From NCBI GenBank assembly GCA_016285145.1, contig JAEEQE010000031.1, positions 1 through 39,597 on the forward strand: a stretch of DNA of 39,597 nt. The letters are read 5' to 3'. This document shows, piece after piece, positions 15,356 through 22,787 of the stretch (position 1 is the first letter of the stretch; each line of letters starts with the position of its first letter). A model generated the notes under the pieces. It was not told where the DNA came from. It ran no database searches and saw only the letters and a list, made by a program, of their open reading frames with translations. A program made the position numbers and the translations under genes. The stretch is from Bacteroidales bacterium. GTDB lineage: Bacteria > Bacteroidota > Bacteroidia > Bacteroidales > WCHB1-69.

Positions 15356-16285
15356 ATGTTCAAGGTTCCCGTTTTACTTATTCTTTATAATAGGATTGAG
15401 GAAACGCACACTGTATTCCAGGTGCTGAGAACCGTCCAACCCACCCAATTGTATGTGGCTGGCGACGGTCCCGGTCCGGACAATCCACTGGACCGCAAGC
15501 GCGTGTACCAGACACGGAGCGTCATCCAACCGGAATGGCCGTGCCAGCTGCATACGTTCTGGCAGGAGAGACACCTCGGGAAGCCCTACATGATCGATGC
15601 CGCCCTGAAATGGTTCTTCCATGAGGTTCCGGAAGGCATCGTCCTGTTCGAGGACACCGTCCCCAGCTACGACTTCTTCCCCTATTGCGAGGAGTTGCTG
15701 GACCGGTACCGGAACAACGAGCGCATCTTCACCATCGGCGGATACTATTTCCACCACAAGAGCCGGAAACGCTACAACAAACGCATCCAAAAGGGGAAAA
15801 GTTCCTACTATTTTTCCGCTTACGCCACCACGTGGGGCTTTGCCACGTGGCGCGACCGCTGGAAAGACTTCACGCTCTCCATGGACTCCTACAACAGCGA
15901 AGATTTCCCCGACATCGTCACGCCCTACATGCGCAAGCAACGGCAGCGGGGCTACTGGATCCGACGTTTCAACAGCATGAAGAAGCTAAACGCCATCTAC
16001 TGGGACTACCGGCTCAACCTCCACGTATGGGCGCATCAAGGGCTGTGCATCTCGCCCTATTTGAACCTCGTCACCAATATCGGCTTCAAGAAACTGAGCA
16101 AGCGCAAAATACGCCGGCTCAAGCGCAACGCCTACCCCATTCTGCCTTTGGTACATCCTGACAAGGAGCATGAAAAGCAGGATTACGAGGCCGACCGCTA
16201 CATGTTCAAACACATCTACAAACGGGCTTACCGATACCTTTTCCGCGACTGGCTTTCCGGAATCCTGCCGAATAAAAACCAATAA
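15356..16285 (+). CDS. Nucleotide-diphospho-sugar transferase, HlpA-like glycosyltransferase
   Basis: The 309-residue protein resembles GT-A fold proteins annotated as nucleotide-diphospho-sugar transferase or hemolytic protein HlpA-like. The N terminus PVLLILYNRIEETHTVFQVL, the VAGDGPGPDN loop, the ERHLGKPYMIDAALKWFF region and the SAYATTWGFATWRDRWKDF block are all in the expected order. At the metal-binding position relatives carry an EDD motif (ILEDDCLP-like). Here it is FEDTVPS (Glu99-Asp100-Thr101), so the canonical acidic triplet is reduced. It is cytosolic and basic at the C terminus. Acceptor and donor are unknown. It is linked only to DUF1015. Confidence 0.8.
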   Translation: MFKVPVLLILYNRIEETHTVFQVLRTVQPTQLYVAGDGPGPDNPLDRKRVYQTRSVIQPEWPCQLHTFWQERHLGKPYMIDAALKWFFHEVPEGIVLFEDTVPSYDFFPYCEELLDRYRNNERIFTIGGYYFHHKSRKRYNKRIQKGKSSYYFSAYATTWGFATWRDRWKDFTLSMDSYNSEDFPDIVTPYMRKQRQRGYWIRRFNSMKKLNAIYWDYRLNLHVWAHQGLCISPYLNLVTNIGFKKLSKRKIRRLKRNAYPILPLVHPDKEHEKQDYEADRYMFKHIYKRAYRYLFRDWLSGILPNKNQ

Positions 16286-16318
16286 AAATTTCGGTGTCGG
16301 ACACATCAAAAAAAAGTG

Positions 16319-16326
16319 TATTTTTG
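16319..16326 (+). promoter_or_regulatory. Promoter -7 element of the TPR-ribH-fmt operon
   Basis: TATTTTTG at 16319-16326 fits TAnnTTTG, 28 nt before the ATG of the TPR gene. Confidence 0.65.
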
Positions 16327-16354
16327 CGCCCTAAAAATTATTAACGATAATACT

Positions 16355-17059
16355 ATGGCAAATAACGAAAAATTAGGCAGTAAATTGATTGAGCAAGAAC
16401 AGGAAAAAGAAAATTTCGTTACCAGAACTCTTGCGTTTTTCAACAAATATCAGAACATCATTTACGGTGTCCTCATCGGATTGTTGGTCATCGCTTGCGC
16501 CGTCATCGCTTTCAACCGTTTCTACATCCAGAAGAAAAACGGCGAAGCCTCGGCTGCCATGATTCAACCCATCAACTGGTTCATGGCTGGTGACTCCCTC
16601 TCCCTGAACCTCGCCCTGGAAGGCAATGACGAGAACGACGGTTTCCTCTCCATCGCCAACGGCTACAAACTCACCCGCACGTCCAACACAGCCAACTACT
16701 ATGCCGGTCTGTGCTACCTGCGCCTGGGTCAAAAGGATGAAGCCCTCGATTATCTGAAGAAATTCAAGAAAAAAGAAGACGTGCTCTGGTACGGATGTCA
16801 GATTGTGATTGGTGACTTGTACGATGAGCAGGGCGATGAGGCCAAGGCCATCCAATACTATGAGAAGGCCACCAAAGGCAAAGATCCCCTCTACACCCCG
16901 AACGCCCTCTTCAAACTGGGACAGATGTATGAAAGACAGGAGAAATGGGATAAGGCCCTTGATGCCTACAAGACAATAGAAAGCAAATTCTACAATCAAT
17001 ACACGACGATGAACATCGCCCAATATGTGGAACGCGCAAGCGCAAAAGCATCCAAATAA
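16355..17059 (+). CDS. Membrane-anchored tetratricopeptide repeat protein (YfgM-like)
   Basis: The 234-residue product has a cytoplasmic N-terminal helix, one membrane segment (about residues 34-56, IIYGVLIGLLVIACAVIAF) and a periplasmic TPR region. TPR-like units are seen at NYYAGLCYLRLGQKDEALDYL, GDLYDEQGDEAKAIQYYEKA and FKLGQMYERQEKWDKALDAY. It resembles YfgM-like single-pass TPR proteins, which act as accessory factors at the Sec translocon, although function in Bacteroidota is unproven. The start at 16355 follows the promoter; an earlier in-frame codon lies inside it. ribH begins 4 nt after its stop, a pairing known in this phylum. Confidence 0.88.
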   Translation: MANNEKLGSKLIEQEQEKENFVTRTLAFFNKYQNIIYGVLIGLLVIACAVIAFNRFYIQKKNGEASAAMIQPINWFMAGDSLSLNLALEGNDENDGFLSIANGYKLTRTSNTANYYAGLCYLRLGQKDEALDYLKKFKKKEDVLWYGCQIVIGDLYDEQGDEAKAIQYYEKATKGKDPLYTPNALFKLGQMYERQEKWDKALDAYKTIESKFYNQYTTMNIAQYVERASAKASK

Positions 17060-17063
17060 CAGC

Positions 17064-17564
17064 ATGGTGGAAAAGAAGAAGAATTTATCCGAATTCGCTC
17101 CTTTTAACTTCACATCTGCAAAAAACATCCGAATCGGTATTGTGGTCAGCGAATGGAACGACCGCATTACCGATTCGCTTTTAGAAGGAGCCAGAACATC
17201 CCTGACGGAACACGGGGTCCCGTCTGACAATATATATATATGTCACGTGCCAGGCAGCTACGAGCTCCCATCAGGGGCGCATCTGATGTTGCAGAACAGG
17301 ACAGACCTTGACGCCGTCATCTGCATCGGGTGCATCATCCAAGGCGAAACACGCCATTTCGAATTCATCGCCCAAGCCGTGTCCAACGGCATCATGGACG
17401 TGAGTCTGCGCCACAGCAAACCTGTGATTTTCAGCGTACTGACGTGCGACACCATGCAGCAAGCCGAGGACAGATCCGGCGGACGCTATGGAAACAAGGG
17501 CGTGGAAGGCGCCGTCAGCTGCCTGAAAATGCTCGCCCTGAAATCCGAACTGGAAACCAAATAA
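17064..17564 (+). CDS. ribH: 6,7-dimethyl-8-ribityllumazine synthase
   Basis: This 166-residue enzyme condenses 5-amino-6-ribitylaminouracil with 3,4-dihydroxy-2-butanone 4-phosphate to make lumazine, the penultimate step to riboflavin. Diagnostic motifs are VSEWNDRITDSLLEGA, VPGSYELP, CIGCIIQGETRHFEFIAQAVSNG with the catalytic histidine of the H-F/Y type, and FSVLTCDTMQQAEDRSGG. Length is normal. The start at 17064 follows the TPR stop by 4 nt, and fmt follows 11 nt after its own stop, so the three form one operon. No FMN riboswitch was recognised upstream. Confidence 0.97.
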   Translation: MVEKKKNLSEFAPFNFTSAKNIRIGIVVSEWNDRITDSLLEGARTSLTEHGVPSDNIYICHVPGSYELPSGAHLMLQNRTDLDAVICIGCIIQGETRHFEFIAQAVSNGIMDVSLRHSKPVIFSVLTCDTMQQAEDRSGGRYGNKGVEGAVSCLKMLALKSELETK

Positions 17565-17575
17565 ACCGTCAACCG

Positions 17576-18541
17576 ATGAGAATCGTATTCATGGGCACGC
17601 CGGAATTTGCCGTCAACGTGCTGGACCAGATCCTCCGCGCGGGACACGAGGTGGCCTGTGTGGTCACCACGCCCGACAAGCCAGCGGGACGGGGGCAGCG
17701 TGTCAAGGCCTCCGATGTGAAAGTCTATGCCACAGAACACGGGCTTCCTGTGCTGCAACCTGAAAAGCTCAAAGACGAGACCTTCCTTGAAGCATTGCGC
17801 GGCTATGCCGCCGACGCTTTCGTGGTGGTGGCCTTCCGCATGCTTCCCAAGGCAGTCTATGCCATGCCCCCCAAAGGCACATTCAACGTACACGCCTCCT
17901 TGCTCCCGCAATATCGAGGAGCGGCCCCCATCCAATGGGCCATCATCAACGGGGAGACAAAAACCGGCGTGACCACCTTCTTCTTAGACGAGCACACCGA
18001 CACCGGACGCATCATCCGGCAGCAAGAGGTGGAAATCACCCCGACCGATAACGGCGGATCGTTGCACGACAAGCTGATGGTGGCCGGCGCCGAAATAGCA
18101 TGCAAGACCTTGGCCGATATGGAGAACGGCTCTGTGGAGACCTTCCCGCAACCCGAGGTGCCGATTCTCAAACCCGCACCGAAGATCTTCAAAGAGGATA
18201 TGCTCATCCACTGGGACAACAACGCCGAAAACATCCACAACAAAATCCGCGGCCTCAGTCCCTACCCCGCCGCCTTCACCCGACTCGTCTGTCAACCCCA
18301 ATCCACTGACGAACCCGGACGGACATTGAACCTTAAAATCTATTCTTGTTCTATTAGTGAGCAGAAAAGTCAGGAAAAACCGGGCAAAATCACGATAGAA
18401 AATGATAAAAAAATGAGAATTTCCACTAAAAACTTTGAAATTTACCTTGAAAATCTACAATTAGAGGGCAAAAAACGAATGGGAATTGAAGATTTTCTCA
18501 AAGGATTTAGAAAAGAGTACTACACTGATTATTTAAAATAG
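17576..18541 (+). CDS. fmt: Methionyl-tRNA formyltransferase
   Basis: The 321-residue enzyme formylates Met-tRNAfMet using 10-formyl-tetrahydrofolate. The start MRIVFMGTPEFAVNVLDQI, the SLLPQYRGAAPIQWAIINGE active-site block with the conserved Asn-His-Asp type context (NVHASLLP), and TDTGRIIRQQEVEI are all typical. The C-terminal OB-fold (about residues 205-315) starts WDNNAENIHNKIRGLSPYP. The ATG at 17576 is the natural start; the open frame runs upstream through ribH in another frame. The last 200 nt are AT-richer than the rest, without loss of reading frame. Confidence 0.97.
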   Translation: MRIVFMGTPEFAVNVLDQILRAGHEVACVVTTPDKPAGRGQRVKASDVKVYATEHGLPVLQPEKLKDETFLEALRGYAADAFVVVAFRMLPKAVYAMPPKGTFNVHASLLPQYRGAAPIQWAIINGETKTGVTTFFLDEHTDTGRIIRQQEVEITPTDNGGSLHDKLMVAGAEIACKTLADMENGSVETFPQPEVPILKPAPKIFKEDMLIHWDNNAENIHNKIRGLSPYPAAFTRLVCQPQSTDEPGRTLNLKIYSCSISEQKSQEKPGKITIENDKKMRISTKNFEIYLENLQLEGKKRMGIEDFLKGFRKEYYTDYLK

Positions 18542-18610
18542 TGTATTTTTACGAAAATAAAACACATTCGTTTCAACATACGCGTAAAAGTTTTCAATAA
18601 AATAAAGGTT

Positions 18611-18644
18611 TTTGCAAAAAACAAGACAAAATGATATAAATTTG
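18611..18644 (+). promoter_or_regulatory. HU gene promoter
   Basis: TAAATTTG at 18637-18644 fits the -7 consensus, with TTTG at 18611-18614 at about the -33 distance. This is one of the few promoters here where a -33 candidate is visible. Confidence 0.55.
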
Positions 18645-18675
18645 CTGCTCATAATAAACCTTAAATTTTTATCGT

Positions 18676-18945
18676 ATGAATAAAAGTGAATTAATCGATG
18701 CAATGGCTGAAAAAGCCGGTTTGACCAAAGTTCAAGCTAAAGGCGCTTTGGACGCTTTCATGTGTGCAACGGGCGAGGCCCTCAAAAAAGGTGACAAGAT
18801 CTCCCTGGTTGGTTTCGGTACTTTCCAAGTGAAAAAACGTGAAGCCAGAAAAGGTCTGAACCCCAGAACCAAGAAAGCCATCAAGATTCCCGCAAAGAAT
18901 GTTGTGAAATTCAAAGCAGGTGCCAAACTGGCTAACTTGAAATAG
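18676..18945 (+). CDS. hup: HU family DNA-binding protein
   Basis: The 89-residue product is a classic HU subunit: MNKSELIDAMAEKAGLTK, the VGFGTFQVKKREARKGLNPRT arm with the conserved Arg-Asn-Pro tip, and a closing KFKAGAKLA. HU bends DNA and organises the nucleoid. It stands alone between its own promoter and a terminator. Confidence 0.97.
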   Translation: MNKSELIDAMAEKAGLTKVQAKGALDAFMCATGEALKKGDKISLVGFGTFQVKKREARKGLNPRTKKAIKIPAKNVVKFKAGAKLANLK

Positions 18946-18962
18946 TCATCCAGAATTATCGG

Positions 18963-18994
18963 AAAAGCCCTTTTTCAAGGGCTTTTTCTTTTTT
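18963..18994 (+). terminator. Rho-independent terminator after the HU gene
   Basis: AAAAGCCCTT pairs with AAGGGCTTTT (18963-18972 with 18977-18986) with a 4-nt loop, followed by a T-rich tract. Confidence 0.88.
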
Positions 18995-19008
18995 ACAACT
19001 CCAGCAAT

Positions 19009-19701
19009 ATGACAGAAACATACAATCCCGAACTACGAAGAGCGCTCATTGAACATCTGGAGCAATTTGTCACTGACGAACGCAAGGTCCGGCTGCGGGA
19101 AGTCTTGCGCAACCGCACACGGCACATCACGGTGGTGTTAGAGGACCTGTACCAGACGCAGAACATCAGCGCCGTGATGCGCAGTTGCGAGTGCTACGGT
19201 ATCCAGGATGCCTACATTGTGGAAAACCGCAACGAGTTCGAAATCCACAAGGACATCAGCATGGGGGCAGACAAGTGGCTTACGCTGCACCACTACCCGC
19301 ACGCGGAGCACAACATGAAACAATGTATTGACGACCTTCACGCCAGAGGTTACACCGTCGTGGCCACACTTCCTGACGAGAAGAAAACCACCATCCATGA
19401 CCTGTCCGTGGAAAACAAGACCGCCTTTCTTTTCGGCACAGAACTGACCGGGCTTTCAGAAGAGGCCGTGCAATATGCCGACTGCAACGCCCTGATTCCG
19501 ATGTATGGTTTCACGGAGAGTTTCAACATCTCAAACTCGGCGGCCATCATCCTGTCCAACTTTTCCGAGCGTCTCCGTCATTCGGATGTAAACTGGCATC
19601 TCACGGATGAAGAGCATGAAATCCTGTATTTCCAATGGTTGCAGAAAAGCATCCGCGACCCAGAAGGAATCATTCGGCATTATCTTTCCACACATCCGTA
19701 G
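19009..19701 (+). CDS. trmH: tRNA (guanosine-2'-O)-methyltransferase, TrmH/SpoU family
   Basis: The 230-residue protein is a SPOUT methyltransferase that most likely methylates Gm18 of tRNAs. The three SPOUT motifs are present: NISAVMRSCECYGI (with the catalytic Arg, motif 1), FLFGTELTGLSEEA (motif 2), and IPMYGFTESFNISNSAAIIL (motif 3, the knot). The N-terminal helix with RVRLREVL-like content and the C-terminal helix fit TrmH. Its 3' end overlaps the 3' end of pnuC by 32 bp in the convergent orientation. Confidence 0.92.
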   Translation: MTETYNPELRRALIEHLEQFVTDERKVRLREVLRNRTRHITVVLEDLYQTQNISAVMRSCECYGIQDAYIVENRNEFEIHKDISMGADKWLTLHHYPHAEHNMKQCIDDLHARGYTVVATLPDEKKTTIHDLSVENKTAFLFGTELTGLSEEAVQYADCNALIPMYGFTESFNISNSAAIILSNFSERLRHSDVNWHLTDEEHEILYFQWLQKSIRDPEGIIRHYLSTHP

Positions 19702-20263
19702 TCTCCATCTCTTTTTTCCATTTAAAATAGCCCAACACGGCCACAACAGTATAGACCACATACAGCACGGAGGTGGGGTACAGGCCTTTCCACACGTACA
19801 GGCACAGCGACACCGCATTGACCACCACCCAGAGCAACCATTGTTCCAACTGCTTTTGGGCGAGCATCCACATGGCCACCACGCTGAGCGAGGTGGTAAA
19901 CGCATCACCCCAGGGTATGGGACTGTCGGTGAAGGTTCTCAAAACCAGAAAAATAATCATCCACAGGGCGACTGACACAAGTGCCAGCGGCAGAATCTGT
20001 CGTTTCGGAGTATGCACGATGCGAACGGGAGCAGCCATATCCGATTGGTCTTTGCTCCGGAGCCAAGCGGCGAGGCCATACACATTGGCCCCGATGTAAT
20101 AAAGATACACCGCCGCATCGGCATAGAACTTGCCGTGGAAAAAAATCACCACATAGAAGAGGGACATCACAATGCCCACAGGCCACAACCACACGTTGGC
20201 CTTATACTCTAACACCAGATAAAGCAGGCCAATGCAGGCGCCGATGATTTCAAGTATGTCCAT
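19670..20263 (-). CDS. pnuC: PnuC-type nicotinamide riboside transporter
   Basis: The 197-residue protein has about seven membrane helices in the PnuC pattern: EIIGACIGLLYLVLEYKAN, WLWPVGIVMSLFYVVIFF, YADAAVYLYYIGANVYG with W-rich ends, and later WLLWVVVNAVSLCLYVWKGL. PnuC proteins import nicotinamide riboside for NAD synthesis by facilitated diffusion. The start at 20263 is preferred over an in-frame start at 20293 because a -7 element sits at 20283-20290. A TPP or NAD riboswitch was not recognised in the 20-nt leader. The gene overlaps trmH tail to tail. Confidence 0.9.
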   Translation of the reverse strand: MDILEIIGACIGLLYLVLEYKANVWLWPVGIVMSLFYVVIFFHGKFYADAAVYLYYIGANVYGLAAWLRSKDQSDMAAPVRIVHTPKRQILPLALVSVALWMIIFLVLRTFTDSPIPWGDAFTTSLSVVAMWMLAQKQLEQWLLWVVVNAVSLCLYVWKGLYPTSVLYVVYTVVAVLGYFKWKKEMETTDVWKDNAE

Positions 20264-20282
20264 ATATTTCCGATTCAGGGTG

Positions 20283-20346
20283 CAAAAGTACAAAAACTAC
20301 AGGTATGGTACAACGTTGTCCCGTTCCGATATTTTTCGTATTTTTG
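20283..20346. promoter_or_regulatory. Divergent promoters for pnuC (-) and dsrC (+)
   Basis: TACTTTTG on the minus strand (complement of 20283-20290) precedes pnuC, and TATTTTTG at 20339-20346 precedes dsrC. Confidence 0.65.
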
Positions 20347-20372
20347 CAGCTGTTTTATAAAACACATTTATT

Positions 20373-20690
20373 ATGGCCAATATCGAATATCAAGGAAAAA
20401 GCTTCGAGCTTGACGGTGACGGCTTCATGCTGAAGCCGGAAGAATGGACCGAAGGTCTGGCAGCGGAGATTGCCAAGGCTGACGGCATCAACGAACTGAC
20501 GGAAAACCACTGGAAGATTCTGCACTGCATCCGCGAGAACTACGAGGAAAAAGGCATCGCCCCGATGGTACGCGTCATCTGCAAGACGTCAGGTCTCAAA
20601 CTGAAAGAGATTTATGAACTCTTCCCGCTGGGTCCTGCCAGAGGAGCCTGCCGCGTGGCTGGCCTGCCTAAACCCGAAGGTTGCGTATAA
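20373..20690 (+). CDS. dsrC: DsrC-type sulfur-carrier protein with both conserved C-terminal cysteines
   Basis: The 105-residue protein belongs to the DsrC/TusE/DsvC family. The C-terminal arm has Cys93 and penultimate Cys104, separated by ten residues (ACRVAGLPKPEGCV). That two-cysteine layout is the mark of true DsrC, which carries sulfur as a trisulfide or persulfide and works with sulfite reductase or other redox enzymes. TusE, the tRNA-thiolation relative, keeps only the penultimate cysteine. FPLGPARGACR and the NHWKILHCIRENYEEKG segment are family hallmarks. The next gene, 23 nt away, encodes a DsrM/NarI-like cytochrome b. No dsrAB, dsrK, aps or tus genes are in the window, so the redox partner is unknown. 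Confidence 0.9.
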   Translation: MANIEYQGKSFELDGDGFMLKPEEWTEGLAAEIAKADGINELTENHWKILHCIRENYEEKGIAPMVRVICKTSGLKLKEIYELFPLGPARGACRVAGLPKPEGCV

Positions 20691-20713
20691 CGATTCCTCA
20701 AAAACGACTTGCC

Positions 20714-21361
20714 ATGTCCGCCATTCAATACATTGCCCTGGCTGCCGTGCTTTTCTGTTTCGGCAGCTTGTTGGTGTTTTTCATCCGAATCGTGAAATTA
20801 GGGAAGCCTAATGACCTGTCAGAAAAGAGCGGGAACACGGAGAAGGGTGTGCTGTATGCCAACACCACGGCCATGCTGCCGAAGAACAAGGAGTCGGCCT
20901 ACCTGCATTTGCCGTCGTACGCCACGGGGATGCTGTTTCACGTGGGCATCTTCACCTCCCTGCTGGTGTTCGTGCTCTCCTTCTTTCCCTTTTTCAACCG
21001 ATGGATCAGCGGTCCCGACCGCATACATCTCATCATCCCTATCCTGTTAATTGTCACCTGCTTCTGCGGGTACATGCTGTTTGTGAAGCGTGCCGTTTCC
21101 AAAGACCTCAAGCCGCTTTCGAATCCCGACGATTTCATTTCCAACTTCCTGACCTCCACTTTCCAGTTGGCCACCATGCTGTATCTGTTTTTTCCCGCAA
21201 GCCATTGCATCCACATATTATATTATATAGTGTGCATCTTGCTCTTCCTCTACTTTCCGTTTGGGAAACTGAGACATGTCGTGTATTATTTCGCCGCACG
21301 ATTCCACATCGGCTATTTCTACGGATGGCGCAATGTGTGGCCTGTCAAAGAGACTGAATAA
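20714..21361 (+). CDS. NarI/DsrM-like respiratory cytochrome b membrane subunit
   Basis: The 215-residue protein has an N-terminal helix (2-26), then about four more membrane helices, and reads as a diheme cytochrome b of the nitrate reductase gamma (NarI)/DsrM/HdrE type. Candidate heme ligands are His76 (LFHVGIF), His157 (CIHILYY), His178 (GKLRHVVYYF) and His188 (RFHIGYFYG). Such subunits pass electrons between menaquinol and a cytoplasmic iron-sulfur partner (DsrK/HdrD type). No such partner is adjacent. The ATG at 20714 was preferred to a TTG at 20681 that overlaps dsrC. Placement next to dsrC suggests a shared redox function. Family assignment is by pattern and should be checked. Confidence 0.7.
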   Translation: MSAIQYIALAAVLFCFGSLLVFFIRIVKLGKPNDLSEKSGNTEKGVLYANTTAMLPKNKESAYLHLPSYATGMLFHVGIFTSLLVFVLSFFPFFNRWISGPDRIHLIIPILLIVTCFCGYMLFVKRAVSKDLKPLSNPDDFISNFLTSTFQLATMLYLFFPASHCIHILYYIVCILLFLYFPFGKLRHVVYYFAARFHIGYFYGWRNVWPVKETE

Positions 21362-21375
21362 AACCATTATCCATT

Positions 21376-22782
21376 ATGACATTAGACTTTTTAGGTGCCA
21401 CTGAAGAAGTGACGGGCAGCAAATTCATGCTCACCACCAAAAAAGGAATTAAGATCCTCTTGGACTGCGGTATGTACCAAGGCAAGGGCTTAGAGACCGA
21501 CGGCATGAACCGTGATTTGGGTTTCGACCCGAAGTCCGTGGATTTCCTGCTGTTGTCGCACGCACACATCGACCATTCCGGTCTGATTCCGTACATTTAC
21601 AAACTCGGATTCCGCGGCAAGGTGTTCTGCACGCCGGCCACCCGTGATCTATGTGCCATCATGTTGGCCGACTCAGGGCGCATTCAGGAGGCTGACGCCA
21701 AACAGTTCAATAAAAAAACGGACCGCATCGGGAAGGAGCCTATTGAACCGATTTATACGGAAAAGGATGCCGCCGAGTGCATGACGCAGTTTGTCAGTAT
21801 CCCGCGCGAGCTCACCTTCAACATCACGCCGGATGTCTCCATCTGTTTCTACGAAACCGGGCACATGCTGGGCAGCGGAGCCATCTACATCACCTTCAAG
21901 GAGGGGCGGAAAACGCGTACACTCTGCTACACCGGCGATGTGGGGCGCTACAACAAACGCATACTGCCCGACCCTGTCCCGTTCCCGTATGCCGATTACA
22001 TCATCACCGAGTCCACCTACGGCAACCGCTTGCACACCACCCTCGACGAGGCCGACCGCGACCTTATGCTGGTGGTTAAAGACGCCTGCGCCAAACGGTT
22101 AGGCAAATTGCTGATTCCCTCGTTCGCCATCGGGCGCACGCAGGAGATCGTCTATGCTCTGCACCGGCTCAAACTCGCTGGCGACTTGCCCGACATCGAC
22201 TGCTTCGTGGACAGCCCGCTCGCCTGCTCGGCCACCAACATCTACCGATTGCACGACGAGAACTTCAATGCCGACCTGCGGGAATTCATGGAGAACACCA
22301 AGGACCCCTTCGGCTTTGAGAAACTGACCTACGTGCGCACGGTGGAGGATTCCAAGAGACTTAACCAGCACAATCGTCCCTGCATCATCATCTCCGCCTC
22401 CGGCATGATGGAGGCCGGGCGTATCAAACATCACCTGGCCAACAACATCGAAGACCCGAAGACAACCATTCTGTGTGTGGGATACTGTTCGCCTACCACA
22501 TTGGGTGCCAAGATCATGCGCGGTGACAAGGTCGTTTCCATTTTCGGGGAGGAATACACCGTAAAGGCCCATTTGGCCCGAATAGACGCCTACTCCGGCC
22601 ACGCCGACTACAAGGAACTCATCCAATATCTTTCCTGCCAGAAAGGGAACCGGAAACTGAAAAAGATTTTTGTTGTTCACGGCGAGGCCGATGTCCGCAA
22701 GGTCTATGCCAAACATTTGCACGAGGCTGGTTTCAAACAGGCTTACGTGCCTTCATTTAGAGAATCCACTGAATTAAATTAA
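21376..22782 (+). CDS. Metallo-beta-lactamase/beta-CASP RNA-processing hydrolase (YSH1/CPSF-like)
   Basis: The 468-residue protein is a metallo-beta-lactamase fold hydrolase with a beta-CASP insertion, similar to the archaeal/bacterial CPSF73-type ribonucleases. It has the zinc motif HAHIDHSG near residue 56, an ESTYGNRLH motif (Asp/Glu ligand region), SASGMMEAGRIKHHL (beta-CASP motif B-type), YSGHADY (motif C-type His) and VVHGEAD near the C terminus. Probable substrate is RNA, although the physiological target in bacteria is not known. It begins 14 nt after the cytochrome b gene and ugd follows after 5 nt, so the run dsrC-cyt b-MBL-ugd may be one operon, possibly only by proximity. Confidence 0.9.
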   Translation: MTLDFLGATEEVTGSKFMLTTKKGIKILLDCGMYQGKGLETDGMNRDLGFDPKSVDFLLLSHAHIDHSGLIPYIYKLGFRGKVFCTPATRDLCAIMLADSGRIQEADAKQFNKKTDRIGKEPIEPIYTEKDAAECMTQFVSIPRELTFNITPDVSICFYETGHMLGSGAIYITFKEGRKTRTLCYTGDVGRYNKRILPDPVPFPYADYIITESTYGNRLHTTLDEADRDLMLVVKDACAKRLGKLLIPSFAIGRTQEIVYALHRLKLAGDLPDIDCFVDSPLACSATNIYRLHDENFNADLREFMENTKDPFGFEKLTYVRTVEDSKRLNQHNRPCIIISASGMMEAGRIKHHLANNIEDPKTTILCVGYCSPTTLGAKIMRGDKVVSIFGEEYTVKAHLARIDAYSGHADYKELIQYLSCQKGNRKLKKIFVVHGEADVRKVYAKHLHEAGFKQAYVPSFRESTELN

Positions 22783-22787
22783 AATAT

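Noticed and set aside
17270-17580. Frameshift or fusion between ribH and fmt
   Set aside because: The long open frame running from 17330 is simply an unused frame across ribH. fmt begins at its own ATG at 17576 with a normal length.
20373-21361. A complete dissimilatory sulfite reduction operon
   Set aside because: Only dsrC and a cytochrome b-like gene are present. dsrAB, dsrK, dsrJ and dsrO are absent from the window, so this pathway cannot be claimed.
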